This document shows positions 21,532 to 32,682 of a stretch of 64,000 bases of DNA, piece by piece (positions within the stretch are counted from its first letter, which is position 1; every line of letters starts with the position of its first letter). The translations under genes and the position numbers were made by a program. The notes beneath the pieces were generated by a model. That model was not told the origin of the DNA. It saw only the letters and a list, made by a program, of their open reading frames with translations, and did no database searches. The DNA is from Muscardinus avellanarius (taxonomy: Eukaryota; Chordata; Mammalia; Rodentia; Gliridae). The DNA lies in assembly GCA_963383645.1 (NCBI GenBank), contig OY726561.1, forward strand, positions 29,802,826 to 29,866,825, written 5' to 3'.

Positions 21532-21717
21532 TTTTTTTTTTGTGGTACTTCAGGTTTAACCCAGGGGAATTTTACCTCTGAGCTATACCCCATCCCTATT
21601 TCATCTTTTATTTTGAAAGAGGATCTTGCTAAATTAATGAGGTTGGCCTCAAACTTGCAATCCTCCTGTCTTAGCTGCCCAAGTACTGAGATTACAGTCG
21701 TGCACCACTATGCTTGG
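21532..21717 (-). mobile_element. B1-dID-type SINE
   Basis: T-rich tail, 'tgagctataccccatccc', to 'gtgcaccactatgcttgg'. It lacks the segment between the two B1 boxes seen in longer copies. Confidence 0.9.
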
Positions 21718-21807
21718 TTTATTTCACATTCTTGAAAATTATAAGCAATAGCACTCCACAACCATGGAGAATATCCATTGATGTATGTTTTGTATCTTTC
21801 TATAAAA

Positions 21808-21971
21808 GTAATCAATGCTGATGCACATCTTGGTTGGTTCCATAGTATGGCATATTAATTGTACAGCTATGAACATAGCTATGCATGCATTATTTTGATA
21901 GTTTGGTTTCCATTTTGGGGGGAAAATGCACAGAAGTGGTATTGCTAGATCATATGGTAGGTTTGTTCCCA
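21808..21971 (-). mobile_element. L1 ORF2 C-terminal piece, inverted 5' part of a twin-primed L1
   Basis: Minus-strand residues MGTNLPYDLAIPLL and MEPTKMCI identify the ORF2 C-terminus. At about 21971 the orientation flips to plus-strand L1 that begins where this piece ends in L1 coordinates. Confidence 0.85.
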
Positions 21972-22405
21972 TGGATTAAAAAAAACTATGGGATATGTAC
22001 ACAACAAAACTTTACTCGGCCGTAAAGAACAACAAAATTATGTCATTTACAGGGAAATAGATGGAACTGGAAAACATTATGCTAAGTGAGATTAGTCAGT
22101 CACAAAAAATATGAAATTGCTGGAAGCTAGGGAGAAAATGGGTCAGAAAAGGAAATCTAGACAAAGAAGGAGAAACTCTAGATGAGCAAATAAGGTGACC
22201 CAAAAGAGGGAGATGGAAGGGGCGAAGGGGGAAATTCCCTGATGTACACTCACAAACATATCAAAGTCAATCATTAAACTAAAAATGAGAAAAAGAGAGG
22301 GGGGAGCGAATGGGGTGGGAATTGAATAGGGGCTAATTGAGTGATGTATGCATGTATGCCTCTACCATCTTGTACTCTATTAAGGTGTATAAGTACAATG
22401 CACTA
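21972..22405 (+). mobile_element. L1 3' end (sense part of the twin-primed L1)
   Basis: ORF2 terminus ('actatgggatatgtacac', 'ggaaaacattatgctaagtg'), 3' UTR and A-rich end. 'tcttgtactctattaagg' is the usual terminal box. Confidence 0.88.
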
Positions 22406-23109
22406 TAAAAAGAAAAAATTATCAACTACATAGTGATGAATGGCTTATGTTTAAAGAGAGAAGTATGTTTAACACCTGTTAACATATTGTAAGGATTTGA
22501 CACTGGGATATTCTCAGTCAAGTGCCACTTAGAGGAACCATAAGATTTTCATTCATTCATTCATTTACTCAACAACTATTGTTCCCAGAAGAAATAGGAA
22601 GATAATAACAGGAACAGACAGGTTCTTAAATTTTAGAGTAGGAAATATATAGAAGGTTGTGGAAATTCTGAGGAATTTTGACTCATTCTAAAATCTAGAG
22701 GACTCAGTCTTACACCATGTTTTCCAAAGCAAATATTCAACATCTTCTATAGATTGATTGAGATAAATCTTAGAGTAGACCTGTGAATAATTTGGTAACT
22801 GTAATTTTATTTATTTGTGGTTATTACTATCATATACTACTTTAGTTGAAAATGGAGGGGGGATATTCATGTGTTTGCTTTGGTTAGTTATTAGAGCAGG
22901 CAAAGTTGAGAAATCTATATTCTATTTCCCAGAAGTGTCTGGATTTCTGGTTGTGGTAGTAATGAGAAGACCTTAACTTAGAAGTTAACAGTGGCTTCTT
23001 CAGAGATTAAGCTTGATACCAGAAGCATATGAGGAAACTGTACAGATTTTGGGGAATTGCTTAGAACTGCAAAGAGAAGATTAGATAATCAGGTAGGCTG
23101 GAGAAAGAC
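22406..23109. other. mostly unassigned; possible ancient repeat near 22545-22700
   Basis: 22545-22700 has '(ATTC)n tactcaacaactattg' as at the start of a widespread old mammalian repeat. No gene seen. Confidence 0.35.
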
Positions 23110-23490
23110 CTCAGGTTTTTTCTTTCTTTTTTCTTTGATTTTTATGTAAATATTATTTACAAATAATAAATTGCATCTACTCTAAATTTATACTATTATA
23201 CAATTTTGATAAGTATATATCCTATATATACCATTCAAATGAAGACAGTATACATTCATCACTCTCCCCAAAGTGACCATATGTTACAACCAGCTCTTCC
23301 CCCTACTCCTAGCCCCAAGCAATGAATTACTTGTCTTTCATAGTATTACTAGGGGTTCATTTAATGGAATCATGGATATGTAATATTTCATGTTTTTCTT
23401 TGCTCAGCTTAAGCCTTGAGATTTGATCTCTAATTTTTTCACATTTCATCTATGTCATGGCTGTAGCAGTAGTTGATTCTTAGACTGTGT
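23110..23490 (-). mobile_element. Old L1 3' region, minus strand
   Basis: 'aatggaatcatggatatg', 'catttcatctatgtcatgg' and 'tagcagtagttgattctta' follow the order of old L1M 3' sequence in antisense. Confidence 0.6.
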
Positions 23491-24664
23491 TTTGAAAAAA
23501 GATACTCAGTGTGTTGAGAGATTGCCTTAGAACAAAGATTCCCCAGCAGTTGAAGACTTCTTTTTTTCCCTCTTGTTTTTGTTGAGATTGTTGGCCCAGA
23601 GGTTCTTACTTCTCCGTGATATATGAATCATAATATGTGCCACCCTGTGGTTGTCACCTAACTCATCACCATGCCAAAAAATGAGCTTGACAAAGTGGTC
23701 ACTGGGAGTAATGCCAGTTCCAGGATCAAAGGGAAGAATAGATATCACTGCTAAAGTCAGAGAAGAAATCTGGTCCTTAGTGTAGCACAGGGTGCCCCTT
23801 AGGAGTCCTCTGATTCCTGCATCACCACCTTCTTGATCTCATGATACTTGGCAGATTTTTCTTGATAGTATACTAGATCTACAACCAGCTAATGGGGGTG
23901 GGTGACACAGGAGGCTGTGTCATAGAGCTTCCCATTCAGCTCATAGATGACCTTGCTCATGACCTCAGGAGGTCCAGCAGATGCAGATTGTGTTCTGAGC
24001 ATTTCTCCACTATCATGCCAGTTTCCCAGATGGGCCATCTGGGGTCATATGCTGTCAGTGGTGATGTGAACTGTGTTCCTTCCATGGTGCTAGAATTCTT
24101 CTGGATGGCTTTTGTCAGGGGAACAAAGTGGTGGGTGGTACAGGAAGCACTACTGACCATCCTGAAAGAATTGTCACACTTTTCACAGAGCAGGGAGTCT
24201 GGGACAAAAATAGTGCTAAAATTGGGTTCATCACAAATATAGGAGCAGAAATAAAAGGGCAGGGATGGTTACCCTTTGACTCCATCCTTCATATAAGCCT
24301 GAGGACCAATGAACTCTATGTTTAGCACCAGCCTCATTGCATTTGATGTCAGCAGCTTCTCACTTCTGAAAAAAAAAAGAGATATGTTCTTACTGTTGAC
24401 ATGCTTATCATTCTCAGCCTTGATTATGCCACCAAAGTTGCTATGGGTGAAATCATAGTGGCAATAGAAGAGCATATACTTTATGCAATAACAAAATCAT
24501 TGATAATGACAGTCTCTTTTTTTGTGTGGAGTTAAAAGCAGCCTCGATGCCCAGGTGCCCAATATGGAAAGATCTCATGGACCTTTACCATCATATCCCA
24601 GTGATGATGTGGTTGGCACTGCATGAGAACATGTGGCTAGCTGTGGAATAGGGAGAAGCAGAGA
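23490..24664 (-). pseudogene. GAPDH: GAPDH processed pseudogene
   Basis: Intronless copy of glyceraldehyde-3-phosphate dehydrogenase mRNA on the minus strand. The 5' UTR remnant starts at about 24664 ('tctctgcttctccctatt'). The initiator ATG is at 24591-24589, followed by VKV- and a decayed Rossmann fold. At 24475-24270 the frame reads YDFTHSNFGGIIKAEN. At 24160 it reads SSASCTTHHFVPLTKAI, including the active-site cysteine motif. Near the end DHFVKLIFWHGDELG matches the C-terminal substrate domain. The stop is at 23608-23606, then a 3' UTR with 'caacacactgagtat'. The start-to-stop span is 986 bp against about 1005 in the gene, with frameshifts and stops, so it makes no enzyme. Absence of introns indicates L1-mediated retrotransposition. 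The poly-A tail is not visible. Confidence 0.93.
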
Positions 24665-25769
24665 ACTAAATTATCTTTTAAGAAATTTAAAAATGAAGAC
24701 AATCAGACCATCTTTTACTATATTCACTTATATATTTGCCTATTTTAGTGTTATTCATTCTCTTATGTAATTCATGTCTTCATCTAGTATAACTTTTCTC
24801 TGCTCTAAGAACTTTAACATTTTTTTAAGTATGCACATGCTTGTGAACTTTTTTTGTGGCATATGTTTACCTCAAATCCTTTTCTCACCTACTTGAAGGG
24901 GTGGCCCCTTCATTATGCTGTGGCCCCAGGGATTTGACCAGCAGAGGGTGCTGTGCCTTTCCACAGTCTGTGGTGAAGATAAATTCTGAGATGCTTCCAA
25001 GTTGACTGGTGACTCTCAATGAGGTTGCAGTGCTGTCTTGTCACTGAGTTTTCAGAGGATATTTTCAACTTGAGACTTGAGAAGAGAACAGCTGCTCTCC
25101 ACAGTCTTCTAGATAAATAAAAATATTACTAGAAAGTGGTAATAGTTTGCATGAAGTAGCTCAACAAGAATTTGTAGTGTTATTCAAATACTGATTTTTT
25201 CAGCAAGAAATTTACTAGTATATTATGGCCTAATTTTCATTCCTGAGAGAGAATTGATCTAGGTTTGCTTTCTGTATAAGAGACAGGACTTGATGTGTGA
25301 TGTCTGTCTCTTTATAACACTTATACTTTATAACATTTTTCTGAGAAGTTCCTATTATAATTCATATCCTCTGGCTTTCCAGTCACAGAAAGACGTGTGC
25401 CTGGATTCCAGAATAGTTGGTCTTTCTTTTAAAGATTATATTCTACTTTTGATTTTATTTTAATACGTAAATATGTTTTTATAGAAACCCTTATAATTTT
25501 ATATGAAATAGAAAGATGTTTCCCACCTTTACCCATGAAGCGTTTCACACACAAAAGCACCCAAACTTTGTCGTGACAAGTTGATGACCAAAGCTAATGT
25601 TATATAGAAATACAAAAATTGCGGTAACTTACATTTTGTCCCCATATTTTTATCATTGTATATGAAAAGTTATAAATGGTGATGTCACTTGTTTATTCTG
25701 TGATAGACCTTTGCCTGTTATATTCTAAAGATAATCACCATCAGACAGTAAAAAGGGACAGATCTTGGT
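24665..25769. other. mostly unassigned
   Basis: 24690-24900 faintly resembles antisense old L1. The rest shows no gene or named repeat except the CTCF-like site at 24938. Confidence 0.4.
24938..24953 (+). promoter_or_regulatory. Possible CTCF-like site
   Basis: 'ccagcagagggtgctg' matches the CTCF core (CCASYAGRKGGCRS) with one core mismatch (T for C). A single match by eye in 64 kb has limited weight. Confidence 0.3.
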
Positions 25770-25864
25770 ACCTTGCTAAGCAGGGTATTGTATCTCTCTA
25801 AACTTTAGTTGCCTTTACCAGAACATTGGGATAACTAACATTTGGCTCATAGGGTTACTCTGAA

Positions 25865-25895
<31 letters not shown>

Positions 25896-26155
25896 TTTTT
25901 TGGTGGTACTGGGAATGGAGCCCAGGGGCTCTCTACCTCCAGGCTATTTCTACCTCGCAGGCCTATTTTTATATTTTATTTAGAAACAGGGTGTCACTAA
26001 GTAGCTGAGAGCCTCACTAAGTAGTTTAGGCTGGCTTTGAACCTGCATAATCCTCCTGTCTCAGCTTGTACTGGGATTACAATAATAAACTACCATGCCT
26101 GGCTTGGATTTCTTGAGATAATGTTTATAAACTATTCAGTATAGTGATGGTCCCA
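25770..26155 (+). mobile_element. MIR SINE split by a younger SINE
   Basis: 25785-25867 ('gttgcctttaccagaacatt', 'gctcatagggtt') and 26105-26155 ('gagataatgtttataaact') are consecutive parts of MIR, separated by the minus-strand SINE. Confidence 0.65.
25870..26103 (-). mobile_element. B1-dID-type SINE in MIR
   Basis: T-rich tail, 'ggtggtactgggaatgg', 'agaaacagggtgtcactaag', to 'aactaccatgcctggct'. Intermediate-age features; a small duplication 'ctacctccaggctatttctacctc' type is visible in the ID half. Confidence 0.92.
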
Positions 26156-26319
26156 TTTTACTCAATAAGTATCAAGAATTGTTTTAATTAGATTTTATTT
26201 AATTTTATGACATCAAATAAAAATTATTGTCACTATTCTCTGGATTTCTAATTTAATTGAATGTCCTATGAACTCTGATATAAGTAGACTAGATATGACT
26301 TTTTGAAGCTTTCTTATTT

Positions 26320-26543
26320 TGTTTGTGCACTTCTGTGGATTGAACCCAGGTGGGTTATACTTCTAAGTTACACCCCAGTTCTTTTTATTTTTTTTTATTT
26401 TGAAGCAGGATCTTGCTATAATTTACTGTATGCTGACTTCAATGAACCTCTTACTATTGCTGCATGCTGCTGTATAAACCTATAATCCTCTTGTTTCAAC
26501 TTCCCAAACACTGGGATTATAGGTATGGGCCACCATACTTGGC
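26320..26543 (-). mobile_element. Old B1-dID-type SINE
   Basis: 'tggattgaacccaggtgg' to 'gggccaccatacttggct'. The middle is disturbed by an insertion-like stretch near 26430-26480. Confidence 0.85.
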
Positions 26544-26824
26544 TGATTAATGGTACTTTCTCTTGTAAACCAAGACTAGTTATTTAGTGCAATAAGAAGG
26601 TGAATGAGCTTTGTATCAGGAAAACTTTGCTTTTCTATGACTTTACTACTTCCTATCTCAAATATATTTATTATTCTCCCTGGCCATATGTTGGAGATAG
26701 ACCTCTTCTGGGACTCCCTGACAACAGTGAGAAAGCCATAAATGCCCTCTGGGAGAGCCACTGGCAATCATGAATCAATGAGGCTGCACTAGTAAAGTAA
26801 CTGAGCAGTATATCTGCTTCTGGC
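26544..26824. other. no recognised feature
   Basis: Short unassigned stretch. Confidence 0.5.
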
Positions 26825-27168
26825 TGAATAGTGTCCTCCCAAAACTTATGTTGAAATTTTAACTCCAGTAATTCATAATGTGACTGTATGTGGAGATAAG
26901 TTCTTTAAAAAGAAAATTAATGTTCAATGAGATTACCAGGGGTGGCTCTTATTTGATATGACTGGTATCCTTATACCAAAATTATTCTGATATAGACATT
27001 GAGATGACCATCTACAAACCAAAGAGGGATGCCTTCAGAAAAATACAACACTGTTGACACTTTGATCTTGGATATCAGGCAACCAGAATTGTGGGAAACA
27101 TATGTATATTGTTTAACCACCTAGTGGTTAATGGCACTTTGTTATACCAGCTCTAGAAAACCAATACA
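26825..27168 (+). mobile_element. MLT1-type LTR
   Basis: 'tgaatagtgtcctcccaaaa' (U3 start), 'atgactggtatccttata', 'gaattgtgggaaac', 'ggcactttgttataccagc' (end) run in the order of a sense MLT1 LTR of the MaLR group. Confidence 0.82.
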
Positions 27169-27734
27169 AGGCCTGCTACTTGTACTCTAAGATTCCCTGA
27201 TAGCCTAACCTCTATACTGCGAATAGTGTTTACAAACTCACAAGAAACCTCCTTTATTCTTCCGTAACATGAAAATAATTCAGTGAATCATCTGTGACTG
27301 CAAAGTTTAAAACTGCTGAACTGAGCTTTTCCTGCAAGTGTTAAGGTCTGACCACATGTCACATATTAAAGCCTGCCAAGGTTTGGCAATGAGTCTGTCT
27401 GTGGCTCTTTTCTGAACTGTGTGAACAAGGTTTCTGCTTCATAGAAAGATTTCTCTGAAGTAGGAGAACATAGGAAAGAGATAAGTGTCTCTAGTTTTCA
27501 GAGATATGTGACTATGAAATATTCTTGTCTAATCTACAAAGGAAATGAGTGAGCTATTAGGACAACTGTGCTGAAGGGATGCTGTTTTTAAAAAGCAGAG
27601 TCCAGATATCCTGAATGTTACACAAGCTTATTAGTGCAGATCTCATCTTTTGAAGTTTTTTGCTCACCATAGTGGTGAGTACATTTCTAAAGTGAGATAA
27701 CTGTAGCAGCATTTTAAATTAATGGTCAGTATTT
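27169..27734. other. no recognised feature
   Basis: No gene or named repeat seen. Confidence 0.5.
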
Positions 27735-28290
27735 GTTTGTTGTGGCTGCTGTAACAAATTACCACAAATATAGCAGTTTAAAGCAACCCCCCCCCCTTTT
27801 TTTTTTTTTTTTTTGGTGGTACTGGTGTTCCTGGAAAACCTTCTACCTCTGGACTACACTCCCAAACCTATTTTTATACTTTTTTATGTGGAAACAGGGT
27901 CTCTTAAGCTAGCGTGGCTGGCTTTGAACCTGCCCGATCCTCCTGTCTCCGCCTCCCAAGCACAGGGATTACAAGCATGCACCACCACACCCGGCCTGCA
28001 ATTCGCATTCCTCACCTCAGTGTCAGTAAGTCAGAATCCAGGACCAACATGACATAACCATGGCCTCTCATTTAATACTTTATGGATGGAAAGCAAGGTA
28101 TCAGCAGACTGTGCTCTTCTTCTCTGGAGTCTCTGAGACATAGCTCCTCCCATACTGATTGTTTTCAAAATGCAGTATCATGCAGTTGTAGAACTGGATT
28201 TCCCATAACCTTCATATGTGGCTTCCACAGTATTCAAGCCAACAATAGGAGGCTAAATCCTCCTTGTACCTTGAATCTGTGAATCCCTGA
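27735..28290 (-). mobile_element. MLT1-like LTR split by a young SINE
   Basis: 27735-27786 ('ggctgctgtaacaaattacc') and 27996-28290 belong to an antisense LTR. The young SINE interrupts it. The internal part is diverged, so the subfamily is unclear. Confidence 0.6.
27797..27995 (-). mobile_element. Young-subfamily SINE
   Basis: Preceded by a C10 run, then a T tract, 'ggtgttcctggaaaacc', 'gggtctcttaagctagc', ending 'ccaccacacccggcc'. Confidence 0.93.
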
Positions 28291-28483
28291 TTTTACCTAT
28301 TACTACTAGCTGGAGAAGGATCACTGATTTTAAGGGTAAAAGTCATAATATTAGATCCCTGAATAATGTCTTATTTTGAATCCAGCTGAATAGTAATAGT
28401 AATGTTAATATTTTGCAAATGATTCTTGTCATGTAATCTAATGTGTTTCAGGGACTACTTAGGGAAGATTATAGAGATCAGGA

Positions 28484-28700
28484 TTTTTTTTTTTTTTTTT
28501 GGTGGTACTAGGGGTGAAACTTAGAGGCTTTCTACCTCCAGGCTATATTCCCAGACCTTTTTCTATTTTATTTGGAAACAGGGTCTCACTAAGTTGCTGA
28601 GAGCCTCACTAAGTAGCTGAGGCTGACTTTGAACCTGAGTGATCCTCCTGTCTCAGCCTCCCAAGCATGGGGATTACATGCGTGCACCACCACGCCTGGC
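28484..28700 (-). mobile_element. B1-dID-type SINE with 12-bp target-site duplication
   Basis: T-tail to 'caccaccacgcctggcc'. 'gagatcaggatt' occurs at 28474 and again at 28702. An intermediate form: it keeps the 'actaagttgctgagagcc' segment that the young copies lack. Confidence 0.94.
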
Positions 28701-28908
28701 CGAGATCAGGATTCTTTCTACCACACATCCTTAGGTGACATTCTCTTAGATTACTTCAACAAATGTTTTGTTTGTGGATAACTATGAAGATGTTATAGCA
28801 TGAAGTTGACATTTTGACTTCCATAGATGCATTTATCTTTAAATTTGTATTTTTTGTTTTAGTTGTGAAATCTTTACTTTTTTCTCTGACTTAAAAATCC
28901 AGATCCAA

Positions 28909-28911
<3 letters not shown>

Positions 28912-28972
<61 letters not shown>
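28912..28972. repeat. (TA)n microsatellite at a SINE tail
   Basis: About 30 TA units directly joined to the SINE at 28973. Confidence 0.97.
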
Positions 28973-28975
<3 letters not shown>

Positions 28976-29153
28976 GTACTGGGGTTCCTGGAAGCCCTTC
29001 TACCTCCAGGCTACACTCCCAGACGTATTTTTTTTTATATTTTTATTTGGAAACAGGGTATCTTAAGCCAGCAAGGCTGGCTTTGAACCTGCATGATCCT
29101 CCTGTCTCCACCTCCCAAATGCAGTGATTACAAGCATGAGCCACCATGCCTGG
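28973..29153 (-). mobile_element. Young-subfamily SINE
   Basis: 'ggttcctggaagcccttc', 'gggtatcttaagccagc', ending 'gccaccatgcctggc'. Its tail has become a TA repeat. Confidence 0.92.
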
Positions 29154-29329
29154 CAATAGTTTTGATATTGATAGACAGAGGGGTCCATGGTTATTTCTGG
29201 GCTACTTGTATAACTAGTCTATTACTTTGACACTAGGCATGAAGTAGGACTCTAAAAAAAACTCCCGATAGATAGTTAGCACAGGTAAAATTACTGCACT
29301 AATCCTAAGTAGAAAAAGAAAAAGAAAAT

Positions 29330-29525
29330 TATGTTAATGATTCGCAAACTTTAGGATGCCTGTGAATCACCTGGAAAGCTCATTAAAACACAGCTTGCTG
29401 GGCTGCACTCCTAGATTTCCGATTCAGGATCTATGAGGTGGAACTTCGATAATTTGCATTATTGTAAAGTTCCTACTAATGTTGCAACCCATCAAGGGTC
29501 CACATTTTAAAATACACCGTTTTAG
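29330..29525 (+). mobile_element. MER5A-type hAT DNA transposon remnant
   Basis: 'tgaatcacctggaaagctca', 'aaacacagcttgctgggc', 'tccgattcaggatctatg', 'gataatttgcatt' follow MER5A in order. Non-autonomous, long dead. Confidence 0.82.
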
Positions 29526-30124
29526 GCATTTCATTTTTATTTTCTTTGTTATAAAAACACACATTTGCTGTTTTACACATTGAGGGATACTTATAATATA
29601 TGTGTTGCTATAATTATTTTATACTTGCACTGTCAAATCATCTGCATAAAATGGAAACCTGAAAAATATATGACATGGAGGGAACGGAGCCTAATTATTA
29701 AAGATGTTTAGGCCATTTTCTCAGAAGTTAGTTTTTAATTCCTGTTATTTTTCTTGCTTTATCTAAATATTGCTTGCTTTTCTAAAAATTAAGCATTAAC
29801 AAAAAACAGGGAATATAAAAAACAGAGATATAAAGAAAAAATTAATTGTTAGTATTCTGATATTTTCACTAGAAATAGTTTCCAAGGTTTTCTTTCAATC
29901 TGATTTAAGTCTCATTCTTCATCTAGTATGCCAGATATGCTAAGAGAATATTGGCTAAAACTTTTGCTTGAAGTAGAGTAATAAGCTTCAGCAGTGGTAT
30001 AATTGTCCACATTGAATAGGATCATTTACCTTCTACAATATTTATTATCATCTGTTCATGGTAGAGGATTTACAGAGATTTCACAAGGAAGGTGAAAATT
30101 TTTTCAGCAAATTAAGATACTGTT
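29526..30124. other. no recognised feature
   Basis: No gene or named repeat seen. Confidence 0.5.
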
Positions 30125-30345
30125 AGCCCAGCCTGGTGGCACACGCTTATAATTCTAGCATTTGGGAGGCTGACACAGGAGGATCTGGGTTGGTGGACAG
30201 CCTTAGCTACTTAGAGAGTCCCTTTACAATTCAGTGAAACCCTATTTCAAAATACATAATAAAAAGTAGGGCTGGGGGCATAGCTTGGAGGTAAAATGCC
30301 CCTGGATTCCATCCCCAGTACTATAAAAAATCCCCCAAAATAAAA
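30125..30345 (+). mobile_element. B1-dID-type SINE
   Basis: 'agcccagcctggtggcac' to 'ccatccccagtactat' and an A-rich tail. Confidence 0.93.
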
Positions 30346-30940
30346 CGAGTAGGATGCTGTTTATTTCAGTTCACTTTATAATATTCTACTCTGGTAGTCA
30401 TCACTAAGGCTAGCAAAGATAATGTCATGGACAGATTGCTATACTTCCAAGCAGTAAAGGTGAAAACTGGAATTGAAGTCTGCCAAAGTTGCTGAAGGTG
30501 GAGAATATGGCAAGGCTGTATATGAAATACACCTGCCTAGGTTTTGAAGGATGGGGAATGTAAAAACAAATTCAGGTCTCAGTGGAGACAGGAAGAGCTC
30601 TGATCAAAGATGAAAGGAAAAGATGACATCGGTGTGAAAGGTTGCTTTACCTTTTGACAGTGATGTCACAGTGGATATGTAATTCTCTGCTCTGATCTCC
30701 ATATAGGTCCTGCCAGGCTTCTGGCTTCTCAGAACCCAGTAAAGAAAAGCAGGAAAATGTAGTCCTCAATGCTTCTATGATCTTGACTGGACACGATTGA
30801 ATTCCAGGGCACCTGACTCTTCAATAAGTTCACCCAGTAGGCTGGCTCAGAAGGAAGAGCACCAAAGACTACAGGTAAGGGCACGTGGGTTTTACACATA
30901 GAGATAAATAATTTCTTAAATCTATGAAAGACTGAGAAAA
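30346..30940. other. no recognised feature
   Basis: No gene or named repeat seen. Confidence 0.5.
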
Positions 30941-31272
30941 GAGGTTGGCAGGTTTGAGGCCAGTATACGCAGTGATTTAGCAAGACCCTATTTTATCAAA
31001 AAAGGATTGGAGGATGGGGTGTGGTTGCATACACTTGTAATCCCAGCATTTGGGGGTTGGAGACTGGAGAATCACAATTGGTGGACAGCCTCAGCTACTT
31101 AGCGAGGCCCTTCACAACTCAGGGAGACCCTGTTTCAAAATAAAGGATAAAAAAATAGGCTGGGAGTGTAGCTCAGAGGTAGAATGCCCCTGGGTTCCAT
31201 CCCCAGTGCCGCCAAGAAAAAAGGATATGAGGTATGATAGAATGCCCCCAGGTGCAATCCTCAATCCATACA
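30941..31272 (+). mobile_element. Old SINE split by a younger SINE
   Basis: 30941-31004 ('ggtttgaggccagtatac', 'agcaagaccctattt') and 31225-31272 ('gatagaatgcccccagg') are the two parts of one older copy. Confidence 0.8.
31005..31222 (+). mobile_element. B1-dID-type SINE nested in an older SINE
   Basis: 'aggatggggtgtggttgc' to 'ccatccccagtgccgcc' with an A-rich tail. 'aaaaaaggat' is repeated at both ends as the target-site duplication. Confidence 0.9.
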
Positions 31273-32476
31273 TTTTTACTTTACTACTTAATTTTTATGC
31301 TTGAGTTTTATAAACTGATAGGAAGGCTGCAAAGTTTGGGGAGAAGAGAGGGCTCTTCTTACATTGACAGCCTCTGAGCAACATGAAAAGAGAAAGGAAA
31401 GGACAAATGAAAGAGACCATATTTTGGACTTGGGGATGCTCTGAAAGGAAGACATATAGCCATGTTCTTGTCCAGCAGCTGCATAAATTATAACAACTGA
31501 TCCCAAGGAGGCAGGCACACTACTTAATTTGCACGTGATGTGCTGGGCACTAGGTTAAGTGTCTGCATTTGATTATAATGTCAATCAATTTGGGAAACTC
31601 AGGCAGAATGGCAGAAAGGTTTTGAATGGATTGTAAGCCTGGCATTTCCATTTTAAAAGCTTCTCTACATACTAAACTGCTACAGAAATATGACTGGATC
31701 AGCCACCAAAACTCACTTGGATAATTTTTGTAAAAATCACAGTGTTCGCAGATGTAAAACCATGGGCAAACTCTAAGACTTATTCAGAAAGTTCTGAGAC
31801 CATAACTGTCTTCCTAGAAAGTAAAACAACAATTTCATAAGGATACTGTCAAAAATCTCCTTCACTACTTTTCAGGCTAAGAAGTAATTTCCCCCAACTT
31901 TTTAAAAGCCATCACATCCATCTAACTTCAGCTTATGCAAAGTCCTTTGGGTAGAAACAAATGAGATGCTCTAACAAGGTCATTTCTTTTAGAAAATAGG
32001 TAGCATAACAAATAACAGAACAATTGGCACCGGGAATAATTTTCTTGGTTTTACTTATTCTCAACTGGCTAATTTATTCATTCTTTAAGAGAAGCGAGGA
32101 ACATTGAACATGACTCTAATTAAAGTCTTGTCACAATTGTCACAGTAATTTAGACCTGCTTGGAAGGCTTGAACCTGTTGCTGGGCTCTGGAAGAGCTGC
32201 CCCTGCCCACCCCTGCAGCTTGTCTCCCAGGGCTCACTTGGGGCTATGTCTGTCTGCCTGCTGCTTTTGGACACCCTGGGATTCACTGCCCCAGGGTCTG
32301 TCTATTTGCTTTGTGTGGAAAGTTTTCCCTATACTTGTATGGATTATTTCATTCAGGTCTAGATATAGAAAGCTTTACATCACAGTGGAGAAGTTTGACT
32401 GTACCATCTGACATAGTATGTTCCGTCTGCTCTCTAGTCTTTCCCATGTAGTCTATTTTTATTTATAACACTAACA
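31273..32476. other. mostly unassigned; possible MIR at 31500-31620
   Basis: 'gatgtgctgggcactaggtt' at about 31538 resembles antisense MIR. A GC-richer patch at 32160-32300 has an 83-codon frame with no recognised domain. Confidence 0.4.
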
Positions 32477-32682
32477 CTTTTTTTTGTCTTTATTGGTGCT
32501 GAGGATTGAACCCAGAGGCATTCTACCTCTGAGCTACACTCCCAGCCATTTTTATTTTTTTTAATTTTGAAACAGGGTTCCACTATGTTCCCGAGAGTCT
32601 TGCTATGCTAAGGCTGTCCTTGAACTTGAGATCAGTCTCCCAAGAACTGGGATCACAGCCATATGCCACCATGCCTAACTTA
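32477..32682 (-). mobile_element. B1-dID-type SINE
   Basis: 'attggtgctgaggattgaac', 'tgagctacactcccagcc', to 'atatgccaccatgcctaact'. Confidence 0.9.

Noticed and set aside
23892..24242. 116-codon plus-strand frame.
   Set aside because: It is the opposite strand of the GAPDH pseudogene.
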